From Candidatus Thorarchaeota archaeon (GTDB taxonomy: Archaea > Asgardarchaeota > Thorarchaeia > Thorarchaeales > Thorarchaeaceae), in contig JAFGAR010000005.1 of the NCBI GenBank assembly GCA_016933575.1, positions 36,127-100,126 on the forward strand: DNA of 64,000 bases, written 5' to 3'. A program made the translations under genes and the position numbers. The notes under the pieces are model-generated. The model was not told the DNA's origin and searched no databases. It saw nothing but the letters and a program-made list of their open reading frames with translations. This document shows positions 1-9,693 of the stretch, one piece after another. How positions within the stretch are numbered: the first letter of the stretch is position 1; each line of letters begins with the position of its first letter.

Positions 1-897
1 CAGATTGACATTGTTCTTCAAAATGAGATCAAGTATCTTGTTGATGATGTTAGTATTTCTTTAGAAGAGATTAGAAAGCTTGATCGGGTGACCCACTTGG
101 TCATCCAGGCGATTGGAAAATCTCATGAGAAACTTCCGCTGCATGAGGAAAAGTATCCAGTAGAGATTCGATTCAGTTATGGTACATGTGATACTTGTGG
201 AATGTTAAGTGGAGGGTATTATGAGGTCACTCTTCAAATCCGTGCAGATGGTCGAGAATTAAATGACACAGAAAGAAGAGATATTGAAAAATTAGTGACC
301 AATATGACTGTTGCAAAATACACTTCTGATGACAAGGCCTTTGTAACCAGTATGACCGAGGACAAATATGGTCTTGACATTCTAATTGGGTCTGAAAACC
401 TTGGCAAGACTATAGCTGACGAACTTGAAGCTCGATACCTTGCTGAGCGCAAGGAAAATTACAAGCTAATTGGGGAAGATAAGACTGGGAAGAGGAAATA
501 TCGCATAACGATACTGATTAGACTTCCTCGATTCTCTGTGGGCGATTTCGTTCTAGTGGATGAACGACCTTGCCAGATACTTGCAATGACCAGGAATAAT
601 CTCACATGCTTCGACTTGAAGAGCAGAGCACGCTTCACCATGAATCCCCAGAGTGCACGTTGGCGGACATTGCAGTTTTTAACCCCTCAGTCTGAAAGTC
701 GTGAGTTTATGATCGTCACTCATGTCTACGGGCAACCCGTCCAGATTATGGACTCGACAAACTTTGTAATCACTTATGTGGATGAAGATCTGTTCGAGGG
801 TGAAATAAACACTGGAAGTAAAATTTTTGGAGTCGTCTTTGAAGATAGACTGTACTTACTACCTACTCAAAATCAGAACAACGAGAACGAGGTGTGA
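1..897 (+). CDS. nmd3: 60S/50S export-type protein NMD3 (5' partial)
   Basis: The reading frame is open from base 1, so the start lies outside the window and the N-terminal zinc-binding CxxC region is missing. The visible 298 residues carry the central NMD3 section around 'EIRFSYGTCDTCGMLSGGYY' and the later OB/SH3-like part. In eukaryotes NMD3 is the export adaptor of the large ribosomal subunit; archaeal homologues are thought to act in large-subunit maturation. It leads a run of ribosome-biogenesis genes on the same strand. A GTG at 88 is only an internal start codon. The family call is by motif recognition and is fairly secure. Confidence 0.85.
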   Translation, partial: QIDIVLQNEIKYLVDDVSISLEEIRKLDRVTHLVIQAIGKSHEKLPLHEEKYPVEIRFSYGTCDTCGMLSGGYYEVTLQIRADGRELNDTERRDIEKLVTNMTVAKYTSDDKAFVTSMTEDKYGLDILIGSENLGKTIADELEARYLAERKENYKLIGEDKTGKRKYRITILIRLPRFSVGDFVLVDERPCQILAMTRNNLTCFDLKSRARFTMNPQSARWRTLQFLTPQSESREFMIVTHVYGQPVQIMDSTNFVITYVDEDLFEGEINTGSKIFGVVFEDRLYLLPTQNQNNENEV

Positions 898-1001
898 GAA
901 AGGCTATTGACTCAATCAATTCGGTACTCTTAAATGTCTCACTTCCGAATCAAGATTAATCGCTACAGGACTTTGGTCCAGCGGTTTACCGGAGGAATAT
1001 T

Positions 1002-1331
1002 TTGTCCTATAAGAAACGTGGTGGTCAACCACCTACAAGTCCAACCGAACCCATGAGAGTCAGGACTCCAAATAAGAACGATGGAGAGATGTTTGGAATA
1101 ATAATTCAGATGCTAGGTTATGATAGAGTCCGAGTTAGATGCGAAGATGGTAACATAAGAGTTGGTCGTATTCCTGGTCGTATGAAAAAGAGGGTTTGGA
1201 TGAGAGTTGGTGACACGGTTCTTCTTGTCCCTTGGGATTTTCAAACCGAAGAGAAGTGTGATGTCATATACCGATATCGTGGAAATGAGCTAGATTGGCT
1301 TGAAAAACGCGGAATTCTCAAGATGTTTTGA
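1002..1331 (+). CDS. eif1A: translation initiation factor aIF1A
   Basis: This 109-residue protein is the size of archaeal aIF1A. It shows a basic, disordered N-terminus, then an S1-type OB fold with 'VRCEDGNIRVGRIPGRMKKR' and 'VGDTVLLVPWDF', typical of eIF1A. It binds the 30S A site and helps with start-codon selection. The start is a TTG at 1002, preceded by a strong GGAGGA ribosome-binding site at 991-996. The genes directly downstream are RIO1 and a Dim2-type KH protein, an order common in archaea that links initiation with small-subunit maturation. Confidence 0.95.
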   Translation: MSYKKRGGQPPTSPTEPMRVRTPNKNDGEMFGIIIQMLGYDRVRVRCEDGNIRVGRIPGRMKKRVWMRVGDTVLLVPWDFQTEEKCDVIYRYRGNELDWLEKRGILKMF

Positions 1332-1392
1332 TGAAGCTAAGCCTTTTCTGAAATCTGCATATTACTAATGTAGATGAATATACCTACATACA

Positions 1393-2199
1393 TTGGGATG
1401 GCATTATCAATTGAAGCGAGCAGAGAAAGAATACGAACGGTATCAGTCTGAGTTGGATAACCGCAGAATGAAACGTCGTAAGGATGTGGATGAATTCAAA
1501 GTAGTAGAAGGTGTCATCGATCCTCCCACCTTGAAAATTCTCTATAAACTTCTGAATCGCGGTATTATCAAGGCTCTACATGGAGCAATCAGTACAGGAA
1601 AAGAAGCAAACGTGTATAGGGGAATTGATAGTGATGATCATCCTGTTGCTGTGAAAATCTATCGGGTCAGCACAGCAGAGACTGATTTCATGTTAGAATA
1701 CATCATCGGAGATCCTAGGTTCAAGAAAGTAAAACGCCAGAGTCGAGCTTTGATTCCCCAATGGGCTATGAAAGAGTTCGTTAATCTCAAACGCTATCAT
1801 GGCGCAGGTATTCGCGTTCCAAGACCTATTGATATTGAACGAAATGTGTTGATCATGGAATTCATAGGCGATGTTGAACAGACTCTTCCGGCTCCTCTCC
1901 TGAAGAATGTTGAAATTCCATCCCCTGTAGACACATTCAATGAGATAATTGACATGATTGAAAGAGGATATACAAAGGCAGAGCTAGTGCATGCAGATCT
2001 CAGTGAATATAACATTCTTTGGGACAATGGTCCTGTCTTCATTGATGTTTCTCAGTCTGTTCTCCTCACCCACGGTAATGCCAAAAAGTACCTCCTCCGT
2101 GATATTCAAAACATAACTCATTTCTTCACGAAACTTGGTGTAGCAACTGAAGACCCTGAGAATATTGCCCGACAGATTATTGCAGAAGGTGTGAGCTAA
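1393..2199 (+). CDS. rio1: RIO1-type serine protein kinase
   Basis: This 268-residue protein is an atypical kinase for late small-subunit maturation. The RIO signature is clear: the ATP-binding 'STGKEANVYRG' near residues 67-77, an 'AVKIYRVS' lysine strand, the catalytic loop 'LVHADLSEYNIL' and the metal loop 'PVFIDVSQSV'. The N-terminus is a charged helix. The chosen start is TTG at 1393, and no in-frame ATG lies near the N-terminus. The stop is one base before the next gene, so it is very probably cotranscribed with the Dim2-like KH gene. In eukaryotes Rio1 and Dim2/Pno1 both act on pre-40S particles. Confidence 0.95.
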   Translation: MGWHYQLKRAEKEYERYQSELDNRRMKRRKDVDEFKVVEGVIDPPTLKILYKLLNRGIIKALHGAISTGKEANVYRGIDSDDHPVAVKIYRVSTAETDFMLEYIIGDPRFKKVKRQSRALIPQWAMKEFVNLKRYHGAGIRVPRPIDIERNVLIMEFIGDVEQTLPAPLLKNVEIPSPVDTFNEIIDMIERGYTKAELVHADLSEYNILWDNGPVFIDVSQSVLLTHGNAKKYLLRDIQNITHFFTKLGVATEDPENIARQIIAEGVS

Positions 2200-2200
2200 A

Positions 2201-2767
2201 TTGGCATTCAAAGATATCATTAGAGTTCCCCAAGACAGAATTGGTGTAATCGTCGGACGTAATGGTAAGGTACGAAAAAGAATAGAAGAATTGACTAATG
2301 TCAAACTCGACATAGACTCAGAAGGCATAGTGACAATCAGTAGTCCATCTGGCACAGAAGATCCTATTCTAGCATGGAAAGCAAGAGATATTGTTCGAGC
2401 AATCGCAAGGGGCTTTAGTCCAAAGAATGCCATGACTCTCATAGATGAAGACGCAATGCTGCTTGTAATTTCACTTCGTGATGTTGTTGGCACATCTCCT
2501 AATCAGATAAAACGGGTTGCAGGGAGAATAATTGGTGAGAATGGTAGGACCCGACGAGTGATTGAACAGGTCACAGAGACCAAACTTGCAGTCTATGGCA
2601 GAACTATTTCTATTATTGGAATGAATCCTGGACTTGATTACGCTCGCAGAGCTATTGACATGTTAATTGCTGGAGCACCACATAGTGCTGTATATGCCAG
2701 GCTCGAGAATATGCGTCGTGACATGAACCGTCAACGAGCAGAACTGTGGGAGGAAACAGACCTCTAG
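2201..2767 (+). CDS. KH-domain rRNA-processing protein, PNO1/Dim2 homologue
   Basis: A 188-residue protein with two KH domains. KH1 contains 'RIGVIVGRNGKVRKRIEE' (residues 13-30), and KH2 is degenerate but includes 'GRIIGENGRTRRVIEQ'. This is the archaeal Dim2/Pno1 arrangement, which in eukaryotes binds the 3' end of pre-18S rRNA. It starts with TTG at 2201, immediately after RIO1. The eIF1A-RIO1-Dim2 neighbourhood is conserved in many archaea and supports a role in small-subunit biogenesis. An arCOG-level name such as Krr1-like would also fit; PNO1 is preferred because of the two-KH architecture and the RIO1 linkage. Confidence 0.9.
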   Translation: MAFKDIIRVPQDRIGVIVGRNGKVRKRIEELTNVKLDIDSEGIVTISSPSGTEDPILAWKARDIVRAIARGFSPKNAMTLIDEDAMLLVISLRDVVGTSPNQIKRVAGRIIGENGRTRRVIEQVTETKLAVYGRTISIIGMNPGLDYARRAIDMLIAGAPHSAVYARLENMRRDMNRQRAELWEETDL

Positions 2768-2815
2768 CTATCTGTGTAATACCCCGTCTAATATCGCAAG
2801 TTCTCGAATACACTC

Positions 2816-4342
2816 TTGAGCAACATGAACCAAAAGACACCTCTTGAAACAACGTTTGGCAGTATCTCTCCAGCTGAGTTTTTCTACAGAAACCGGCAGA
2901 TGGCAGGTTTTGGCAACTCTAGTCAGGCCGTCTATTCAACAATAAGAGAACTCGTGGAGAATAGTCTAGATTCGTGTGAAGATGCAGAAAGATATCCTGA
3001 CGTCCATATCAGAATCTCATGTGAAGAGTCTGACATTCTCTCAGTTCGTGTTGCTGATAATGGAACTGGTGTCCCTGCTGAATATGTACCAGAAGCTTTT
3101 GGAAAAATTCTCTTTGGCAGTAAATATCATGAACGACAAAGACGAGGCACGTTTGGACTTGGTGTGACGATGGCAGTCCTTTACGGACAAATTACTGCCA
3201 ATTCTCCAGTTCTTATCCACACGAGAAGTAGAAATACAAGTGGTACGGAATATACACTCTTCATTGATGTCGAATCAAACGAACCTCTGATAGAAGCAAC
3301 CAACCTCCAAGAAAGAGAATATGAAGGAACAACGATCACACTTAGAATTCAAGGTGATTTGAAACGTGTTCAAGAGCGTATTGTTGAATATCTGCGTCTT
3401 ACTGCAGTATCTACACCCCATTCAAAAATCTCACTAGATATAGATGGTTCAGAAACTATCGAATTCGGAAGATGGTCTAATGAGATTCCACCCCTTGTAC
3501 TGAGTTCAAAGCCACACCCTCGAGCCGCAGATTTGGAGTTGTTACGCCGTTTCATGCAAAGAGTAGGCAACAAACGGCTGCAAGATTTCTTAATTGATTC
3601 ATTTCAGAAGGTTGGTGTGAAGACATCTACGCGCTTTTTGAGGTTCATCTCGTTCGATCCGAACCAAGAAACTAACACATTGACGAGGGATGATTTGAGT
3701 CGAATCAGTGAAGCACTACGTAAGTATGATGACTTTGAGAGTCCAGACCCAAGAAGTCTAAGTCCTATCGGAAAGAGTCCTATCATTGATGGATTGAATT
3801 CGACATTCAACGTTTCAAATATTCACTATTCCATTCGTCCCCCCTCTGAGTGGCAAGGAAATCCATTCATTGTAGAAGGCGCAATTGTTCTCAGTGATGA
3901 CTTCGCACGTTCTGAGATTCCAACTCTCTATCGTTTTGCTAATCGTGTCCCCCTTCTATACGACTCCAGTGAAGATGTCATGACAAAGGCACTGAAACGA
4001 ATTAACTGGAAACGATATACCATAGGTGCATCTTCTCCTGCTGCTCTCTTTGTTCATTTGTGTTCCACTCGAATTCCTTACAAAGCCGCAGGAAAACAAT
4101 CTATTGGTACAATCTCAGAAATCGAAAATGAGCTTCTATATCTGTTCAAAGAACTGGGTCGTAGATTCAATAAAGGGCTACGGAAAGAACAGAGATCCGT
4201 CCGTGAATCTAAGAAAATGCGTGAATTTGCTAGGACTTTCAGGAATCTCGTGAAATTTAGTGCAGATCTCGCTGATTTTGAAGGAATCCCGAAGACTAGT
4301 CATCTAATACAACAACTATTCGAGGTCGCCTCTGATGAATGA
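2816..4342 (+). CDS. top6B: type II DNA topoisomerase VI subunit B
   Basis: The 508-residue ATPase subunit of Topo VI. The GHKL N-box 'RELVENSLDSCEDA' is near residues 45-58, followed by 'VADNGTGVP' and 'RRGTFGLGVTMAVLYGQ' (ATP lid), then the helix-2-turn-helix and transducer domains. Topo VI relaxes and decatenates DNA by ATP-driven double-strand passage. The start is TTG at 2816, with ATG at 2825 as an alternative. Its end overlaps the A-subunit gene by 8 bases, so the two are translationally coupled. Length is normal for the family. Confidence 0.95.
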   Translation: MSNMNQKTPLETTFGSISPAEFFYRNRQMAGFGNSSQAVYSTIRELVENSLDSCEDAERYPDVHIRISCEESDILSVRVADNGTGVPAEYVPEAFGKILFGSKYHERQRRGTFGLGVTMAVLYGQITANSPVLIHTRSRNTSGTEYTLFIDVESNEPLIEATNLQEREYEGTTITLRIQGDLKRVQERIVEYLRLTAVSTPHSKISLDIDGSETIEFGRWSNEIPPLVLSSKPHPRAADLELLRRFMQRVGNKRLQDFLIDSFQKVGVKTSTRFLRFISFDPNQETNTLTRDDLSRISEALRKYDDFESPDPRSLSPIGKSPIIDGLNSTFNVSNIHYSIRPPSEWQGNPFIVEGAIVLSDDFARSEIPTLYRFANRVPLLYDSSEDVMTKALKRINWKRYTIGASSPAALFVHLCSTRIPYKAAGKQSIGTISEIENELLYLFKELGRRFNKGLRKEQRSVRESKKMREFARTFRNLVKFSADLADFEGIPKTSHLIQQLFEVASDE

Positions 4343-5387
4343 TATTGCTCAAGCAAATCGTAAACTCTGTGAATTAGGTCACAGAATTCTCGAACCCATT
4401 CTTGATGATAAATTCCCTATCATTGAGATTCCAGATAGGAACACAAGTAATATCGAATATGAAACCAGTCGTAATCGATTCGTGTTAGGTTCATCAGTTA
4501 CTATCAGGGACTCCAGTAATATCAAACATATCAGAAGTTTTGCACAACTTGCATGGGTAGCCTCTTTTGCAAAACGGCTTTTAGCAGCCTCACGAACAAG
4601 TTCTCTTCGTGATGTATACTATTCCAGCGAAGCCTTTGGTGTAAATTTCAAGGACCAAGCGGAATCTGATCGAATAGTGTTGGATTTGGAGTGTATAACT
4701 GGGCTTTCCCGAGAATCCTTTGGTATATTTCCAGACGAACATTCTTCTGTCTATGGAGATGTTCAGATGAGGTATACAGTCCCAGGGTATAGTGGCCGTG
4801 AGATTGACTTAACTATCAGTCCAGATGGACTTCCTATTGGTCCTGCACTAATGACTGCTGAACCAATCCGGACAAATGCAGAGATAATCCTAGCTGTGGA
4901 GTCTGGAGGTATGTTCTCTCGTCTTATTGAAACCAGGGCTTGGGAGCGATTCAAAGCTATATTGATTCAACTTGGTGGTCAACCACCTCGTGCAACTAGG
5001 AGTCTAATACGGACTCTGCATGATGAATTAGATCTTGCTGTGTATATATTCACTGATGGTGATCCCTGGGGAATGCACATAGCCCGTGTTATCATGTCTG
5101 GCAGCGCAAATTCTGCTCATATTGAAGGCTTAACTACGCCAACAGCAAAATGGATTGGAGTCACTTCTCAAGACATCGAACACTATTCTCTCCCCTCCGA
5201 AAAGATGAGTGATTCTGACCTCAAACGGCTCGATGAGCTCTCAAGAGACCCTCGATATTCTAGTAAGGAGTGGCAAATGCATATTGATGGTTTCAGAAAA
5301 CTCAGAGAAAAGGCTGAACAACAGGCATTTAGTAGATATGGAATGGATTTTGTAGTAGATACATACCTACCTGAGAAATTGGTCTAG
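4335..5387 (+). CDS. top6A: type II DNA topoisomerase VI subunit A (Spo11-like)
   Basis: This 350-residue cleavage subunit is homologous to Spo11. The winged-helix domain holds the catalytic tyrosine in 'SLRDVYYSSEAF' (Tyr95/96). The Toprim domain has Glu189 in 'AVESGGMF' and the acidic pair in 'FTDGDPWG' (Asp241, Asp243), which coordinate Mg2+. It starts inside the end of the B-subunit gene. The stop codon lies in a CTAG palindrome shared with the stop of the convergent gene on the other strand, so the two genes end on the same four bases. Confidence 0.95.
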   Translation: MNDIAQANRKLCELGHRILEPILDDKFPIIEIPDRNTSNIEYETSRNRFVLGSSVTIRDSSNIKHIRSFAQLAWVASFAKRLLAASRTSSLRDVYYSSEAFGVNFKDQAESDRIVLDLECITGLSRESFGIFPDEHSSVYGDVQMRYTVPGYSGREIDLTISPDGLPIGPALMTAEPIRTNAEIILAVESGGMFSRLIETRAWERFKAILIQLGGQPPRATRSLIRTLHDELDLAVYIFTDGDPWGMHIARVIMSGSANSAHIEGLTTPTAKWIGVTSQDIEHYSLPSEKMSDSDLKRLDELSRDPRYSSKEWQMHIDGFRKLREKAEQQAFSRYGMDFVVDTYLPEKLV

Positions 5388-6439
5388 ATCCAGCCAACTC
5401 CATGTGGGTATCCAATCAGTAGTAGGAGCACTGCACCATAGACTAAGATTGCTTGTAACAATAGCAAGATTTGGACATTTCTCTTTTCTGTCATATCTTT
5501 GAAGAAATGTGGCAATATCCAATAGACTGTAAATGGACCAACCACTTCCAATGAGCCATCTTCTCTTGGTTTAGCAAACTTAACCCATTGCATTTGTTTT
5601 CGCTTTGCGTAAAATCTATAGACGATATAGAGGAGGAAATTGAGTCCAAATGGGATATACATGATTATAGCAAGCCTATCCATATTTCCAATGATAAGGG
5701 CTGCTGCCATTGTTGCGCCCATAGGTAAAGTCCCTACGTCTCCAGTCAATATCTTTGCTGGATATCTATTAAAAATCAAGAAACCAATTGAAGCCCCTAA
5801 CAGGGCTGCGGCTACGACTCCTGCCTCCATCTGTTCAGTAGTTATTGTATGACTATCAAAATAGGGTATAAGGAGAACGAATGTAACAAGTCCTGAGGCA
5901 TTAATGGCACTCAGTCCAGCCTCAAGTCCATTCATCCCCGCATACATATTGGTTGAATCAATGATGAATGTCATCATGAGGGGAACAATTAGAAGTGCAT
6001 AGAATAGTCCGAAATTGATAGTCCCAATGAATGGAATTGATATTGTTGGTGTTCCTACACTCATGGCTGCCATTGGTATGGATGCAACCAATGGAAGCAC
6101 GATTTTCGTTCTATTCTTGAAATCCAAGTTATCATCCAAGAGTCCAATCATCCCCGCCATTAGGATTGAAACCAAAGCGGCGAATAATCCTACCATCTCG
6201 ATCTCAAGACTCTGGAAGGTTGTCAACCCAATAATAACAAGCAACGCAAAGACAATTGCAAAGAGGATGACATATCCTCCTCCTTTTGGTATCTCAGGTC
6301 GATCTAGCTTATGAACATCAGTCCCAGTGACACCCTTTTCCTTGAGGATTTTTATCGCATTAGGTGTAAATAGCACAACGACAATAAACGACACAATAAT
6401 GGCGATTAGTATTTCCAGCAAACCTTCACACCTATTCAC
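5384..6439 (-). CDS. UDP-GlcNAc:dolichyl-phosphate GlcNAc-1-P transferase-like (MraY/ALG7 family)
   Basis: A 351-residue polytopic protein with about ten hydrophobic segments. Family motifs visible are 'RPEIPKGGGY', 'GLLDDNLDF', the 'DSTNMYAGMNGLEAG' loop with conserved Asn/Gly, and 'ILTGDVGTLPMG'. Members transfer a sugar-1-phosphate to a polyprenyl phosphate at the membrane; in archaea and eukaryotes this starts assembly of N-glycan precursors. It probably starts at GTG 6439. It lies next to, and convergent with, topoisomerase VI, and divergent from the ribophorin-like surface protein, a pairing that fits an N-glycosylation theme. Exact sugar specificity cannot be read here. Confidence 0.85.
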   Translation of the reverse strand: MNRCEGLLEILIAIIVSFIVVVLFTPNAIKILKEKGVTGTDVHKLDRPEIPKGGGYVILFAIVFALLVIIGLTTFQSLEIEMVGLFAALVSILMAGMIGLLDDNLDFKNRTKIVLPLVASIPMAAMSVGTPTISIPFIGTINFGLFYALLIVPLMMTFIIDSTNMYAGMNGLEAGLSAINASGLVTFVLLIPYFDSHTITTEQMEAGVVAAALLGASIGFLIFNRYPAKILTGDVGTLPMGATMAAALIIGNMDRLAIIMYIPFGLNFLLYIVYRFYAKRKQMQWVKFAKPREDGSLEVVGPFTVYWILPHFFKDMTEKRNVQILLLLQAILVYGAVLLLLIGYPHGVGWI

Positions 6440-6609
6440 TCAAAACCAATCAGTACAGTTTTGACCTTTTCGGACAGGGAGCAAGTTCGTGCATGCTTTC
6501 AACGTCCGAAATCTATTTTAACGAACCCGAAGCTCGAGCGCATCATCCATGCTCTAGTGGACCCACCACAAACATGGAGATTTACCCCAATCAAACACGG
6601 TGATTTGCT

Positions 6610-9597
6610 TTGAGCCAAATGAACAAACGGATAGGGACAATCATACTGCTAGCTCTCGTAGTGACAAGCAGTATTCTTGCACTGAGCCCCATCTCAGATA
6701 CAACAGAAAATAACTACATGGTTCAGAAAATTGATAATGGATTTGCCTTGGCTGAGTCATCGATGAACATATCGATTCCATATGTAGACAATCACTATGG
6801 CTCCGCAGATGGATTAATAGATCCCACAGAGTATGCTTATCATTTTACAGATCCAGTGACTGGGGTTAAATCATATTTTGAGCACAACGGTACAATGTTA
6901 TTCGTAGGTCTTGAAGCCCTGACTCACGGTTGGATTGGGTTTGCTTGGCAGAACTATACCTCTAATTTCACAACCGCTGGTCTGAATAACAGTGATGTTA
7001 TTGTTGGATACGCTCCTGGTACAACTACTACAAATGTATGGCGCGTTATAGGCACAGATGCTGTGACTGTACATTATGTTCTAAGTCTTAGAAATGGTAC
7101 AACAATCCAAGACGGATTTGTCCCCGATGAGACCTCTGTTGATCCAATTGAGGAAGCTGGAGTCTTGCAAGCCTATAAGGATGCAATCATCGGCATGAGA
7201 ATTGGAGAAGTTCGACACTTCGTCATTCCTGCTGCTGACGCATATGATACATCTGGTCATGAGCTCTATGGACAAGACCTAATCTATGATATCACTCTGA
7301 CACGCATCTACAGGTCTGGAATCACGAGGACACTTGACCCTACAGATCAGAGCCTTATTATCTACAGTGATGAACATGGTACAAACACCTTCCAACATCT
7401 TCCTGATGCTGATCAATCCCAGATTATTCAAGCCGACGGTTCTGATAATGGAACAATAACGCAGCTTGAATATATCATTAAACTGAACAGTACAGACCCA
7501 TATGACATCCCTCTGTTCAACAATACAGATTTGACATATCCCTTCATCTTTATGTATGGCCTTACTGAAGAACTCAATGGACTTCCTGTTCAACATACAT
7601 ATTGGACAAATCCCGCCAAAGTTCAGATTGTACCCAACACCCCTCCTACAATGGTAGTTATTTCTCCTGAGGCTGATTCAACAATCCAATGGGTTTCTAC
7701 ATTGAAGCTTAATGCTACAAATGACTATGTGAGACGAGCTTTCTATCAAGTAGATAATGAAACCTGGGAAACTTTGACATACAATTTCCTTACAGATCTC
7801 TGGGAGAAGAGCGTTGATTTCTCCTTATACGATGAGGGTTTGCATGTACTAAGTTTCAATGCATCCGATACATCAAACGCAACGGGTCTTGTATCGTTTA
7901 ATTTCACCATTGACCGACCATACACGCCATTGCTGGGTATGAAATTGAGAGTAACTCGAAATCTCATAACGATGCCAAACTTCGGTAGTAGAGCTGAAGA
8001 TAGCTATGTTGTTACTAATAACGGGTCAGCTCCAATCAATTCAATAGACATATACCTTCCTGACGAGTATGAGTCCAATATTCTTGATTTTGTAGTAACA
8101 GATAGTAGCGGTGGTACTGAATTCCCTGCCATTAGGCTATCAAATGCAAATGGACTGGTACGCTGGAGAGTACACTTTCCAGACCCTGTTGGATTCCAAG
8201 AATCTCTCTCATTTAAGACAATAACATACCTACACAGTTTGTTCTATCTGACGGATGAAGATACATTTGAATACCGAATCTCTTTCATTAGATATCCGAT
8301 TCTGCCATATGTACTTACCAGCGCAGAGTTCACTCTCAGTTTCGAATCAGGAGGTTCTCTAGTTCCAAACGAACCATCTCCTAACTTGAAAGAAACAAAC
8401 GTCGCACCTTATACAACATCACCATTCTCTGTATTGCTTCGATTATTCACAGAGAACATCATTGCCAGACGTACTACTACAATCGTTGTAGATGCGTGGG
8501 GCTGGTTATCCTATGAAGAAGTAATCTCATTAGAAAATACAGGCGGTGGTGAAGTAGTTACACTTCCAATGACACTACCTGCATACTCCGCATCAATTCG
8601 GATTTACGACGAAGTAGGTGATTTGGCTTCATCCCAGACACAGCCGGGAGTAACAACTGCTGACTATAACGAAACACGACAGCTGGAAATAAAATTGGCA
8701 ACGGATCGATTTGGACCGAATGGATTCCAGCCCTCGTTCAAATATACATTCAAGATCTCTTATGTCGTTCAAGCAAGCGCTTACCAGAGTGCAGCAACTG
8801 GTGGAAGTCTGCTCGAGTTTCCAATGGCTCTTCTAGGCGATGTCCTGATTCTTGTGCATGATATCAAAATTGTCATGACTACATCAGTTCAAGCATTTGA
8901 CATCGCAGAAGGTCACCATATAATGTACGGAGTCTTTGATACCTCCTACCTCTATGAATATACCAACGAAACACAACGAAATCCTGCAGAACTCTATGTC
9001 GTATACCAAACCACCCTCGGAGCTGCTGCAAGACCTGCTCTGTTCTCGCTGATAATTGGAATTATCGCAGCATTGTATGTTTCATATAGAAAAGTGGAGC
9101 TACCTGAGGAGGTTGTTGGTCCTCATATCGATGACACTGATATTTATCAAAAACCAAAACAGGTTGGAGCCCCTGCAGATCTTCTATCTGAGTTTGCTAA
9201 TCTTTATTCTCGAAAGACCACTCTTAACATAGATTTGGAGAAACTTGATGCCTCCAGACGAAGAGGGAAGATAAAGAAGCGCGAATATATGATGCGTGAG
9301 AGTGACCTGAAAGCACAGATCGAAGAGATTGATAAGAAACTGCCCTCAGTCAAGGAAGAACTAACGCGCTACGGAGCAAGATACCGGGATCTCATTGCAC
9401 AGTTAGAGCTTCAGGATGAGCGGATAGAAGGTGCAAAAGCTGGTCTTCGTCAACTCCTCATGCGAAAGAAGAAGCAGAGGATTAGTCGAGTTGCTTTTGA
9501 AAAGTCCCGTCAAGATTACTTGAAGACAATCCAGAAAGCAACAAGTGCTACAGACAGAATTCTGCTCTCAATTCAGGAAGAAGCCGGAGAAGCCTAG
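6610..9597 (+). CDS. large surface protein: split DOMON, inserted FKBP, Ig-like, ribophorin-I-like region, TM, coiled coil
   Basis: A 995-residue membrane protein. Residues about 8-26 form a signal peptide. Residues 68-137 look like the first half of a DOMON domain ('LFVGLEALTHGWIGFAW'), and 280-320 look like its second half. Between them, at about 150-235, is an FKBP-type domain ('AVTVHYVLSLRNGTTI', 'GMRIGEVRHFVIPAADAY'). An Ig-like domain follows (342-434). Residues 440-725 resemble ribophorin I, notably 'IVVDAWGWLSYEEVISLENT' and 'RIYDEVGDL'. A TM segment (810-826) and a cytosolic coiled coil (865-995) end the protein. Many NxS/T sequons are present. I infer a role linked to N-glycosylation or folding at the cell surface; the ribophorin match needs structural confirmation. 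Start is TTG at 6610; ATG at 6619 is possible. Confidence 0.75.
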   Translation: MSQMNKRIGTIILLALVVTSSILALSPISDTTENNYMVQKIDNGFALAESSMNISIPYVDNHYGSADGLIDPTEYAYHFTDPVTGVKSYFEHNGTMLFVGLEALTHGWIGFAWQNYTSNFTTAGLNNSDVIVGYAPGTTTTNVWRVIGTDAVTVHYVLSLRNGTTIQDGFVPDETSVDPIEEAGVLQAYKDAIIGMRIGEVRHFVIPAADAYDTSGHELYGQDLIYDITLTRIYRSGITRTLDPTDQSLIIYSDEHGTNTFQHLPDADQSQIIQADGSDNGTITQLEYIIKLNSTDPYDIPLFNNTDLTYPFIFMYGLTEELNGLPVQHTYWTNPAKVQIVPNTPPTMVVISPEADSTIQWVSTLKLNATNDYVRRAFYQVDNETWETLTYNFLTDLWEKSVDFSLYDEGLHVLSFNASDTSNATGLVSFNFTIDRPYTPLLGMKLRVTRNLITMPNFGSRAEDSYVVTNNGSAPINSIDIYLPDEYESNILDFVVTDSSGGTEFPAIRLSNANGLVRWRVHFPDPVGFQESLSFKTITYLHSLFYLTDEDTFEYRISFIRYPILPYVLTSAEFTLSFESGGSLVPNEPSPNLKETNVAPYTTSPFSVLLRLFTENIIARRTTTIVVDAWGWLSYEEVISLENTGGGEVVTLPMTLPAYSASIRIYDEVGDLASSQTQPGVTTADYNETRQLEIKLATDRFGPNGFQPSFKYTFKISYVVQASAYQSAATGGSLLEFPMALLGDVLILVHDIKIVMTTSVQAFDIAEGHHIMYGVFDTSYLYEYTNETQRNPAELYVVYQTTLGAAARPALFSLIIGIIAALYVSYRKVELPEEVVGPHIDDTDIYQKPKQVGAPADLLSEFANLYSRKTTLNIDLEKLDASRRRGKIKKREYMMRESDLKAQIEEIDKKLPSVKEELTRYGARYRDLIAQLELQDERIEGAKAGLRQLLMRKKKQRISRVAFEKSRQDYLKTIQKATSATDRILLSIQEEAGEA

Positions 9598-9614
9598 ATA
9601 GTCTACCTATCTAG
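9594..9614 (+). terminator. hairpin terminator candidate after the surface protein
   Basis: A perfect 8-bp inverted repeat (CTAGATAG / CTATCTAG) with a 5-base loop starts in the stop codon region of the upstream gene and is followed some 15 bases on by a T-rich tract. This fits a transcription stop before the HD-domain gene. Confidence 0.45.
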
Positions 9615-9693
9615 ACTCTCCCAGTTTGTTTTTGCGAGGCAAGCTAGAAAATTCACTATTCGCAAGTCTTATCAAAACAGACGGATTTCTTCT

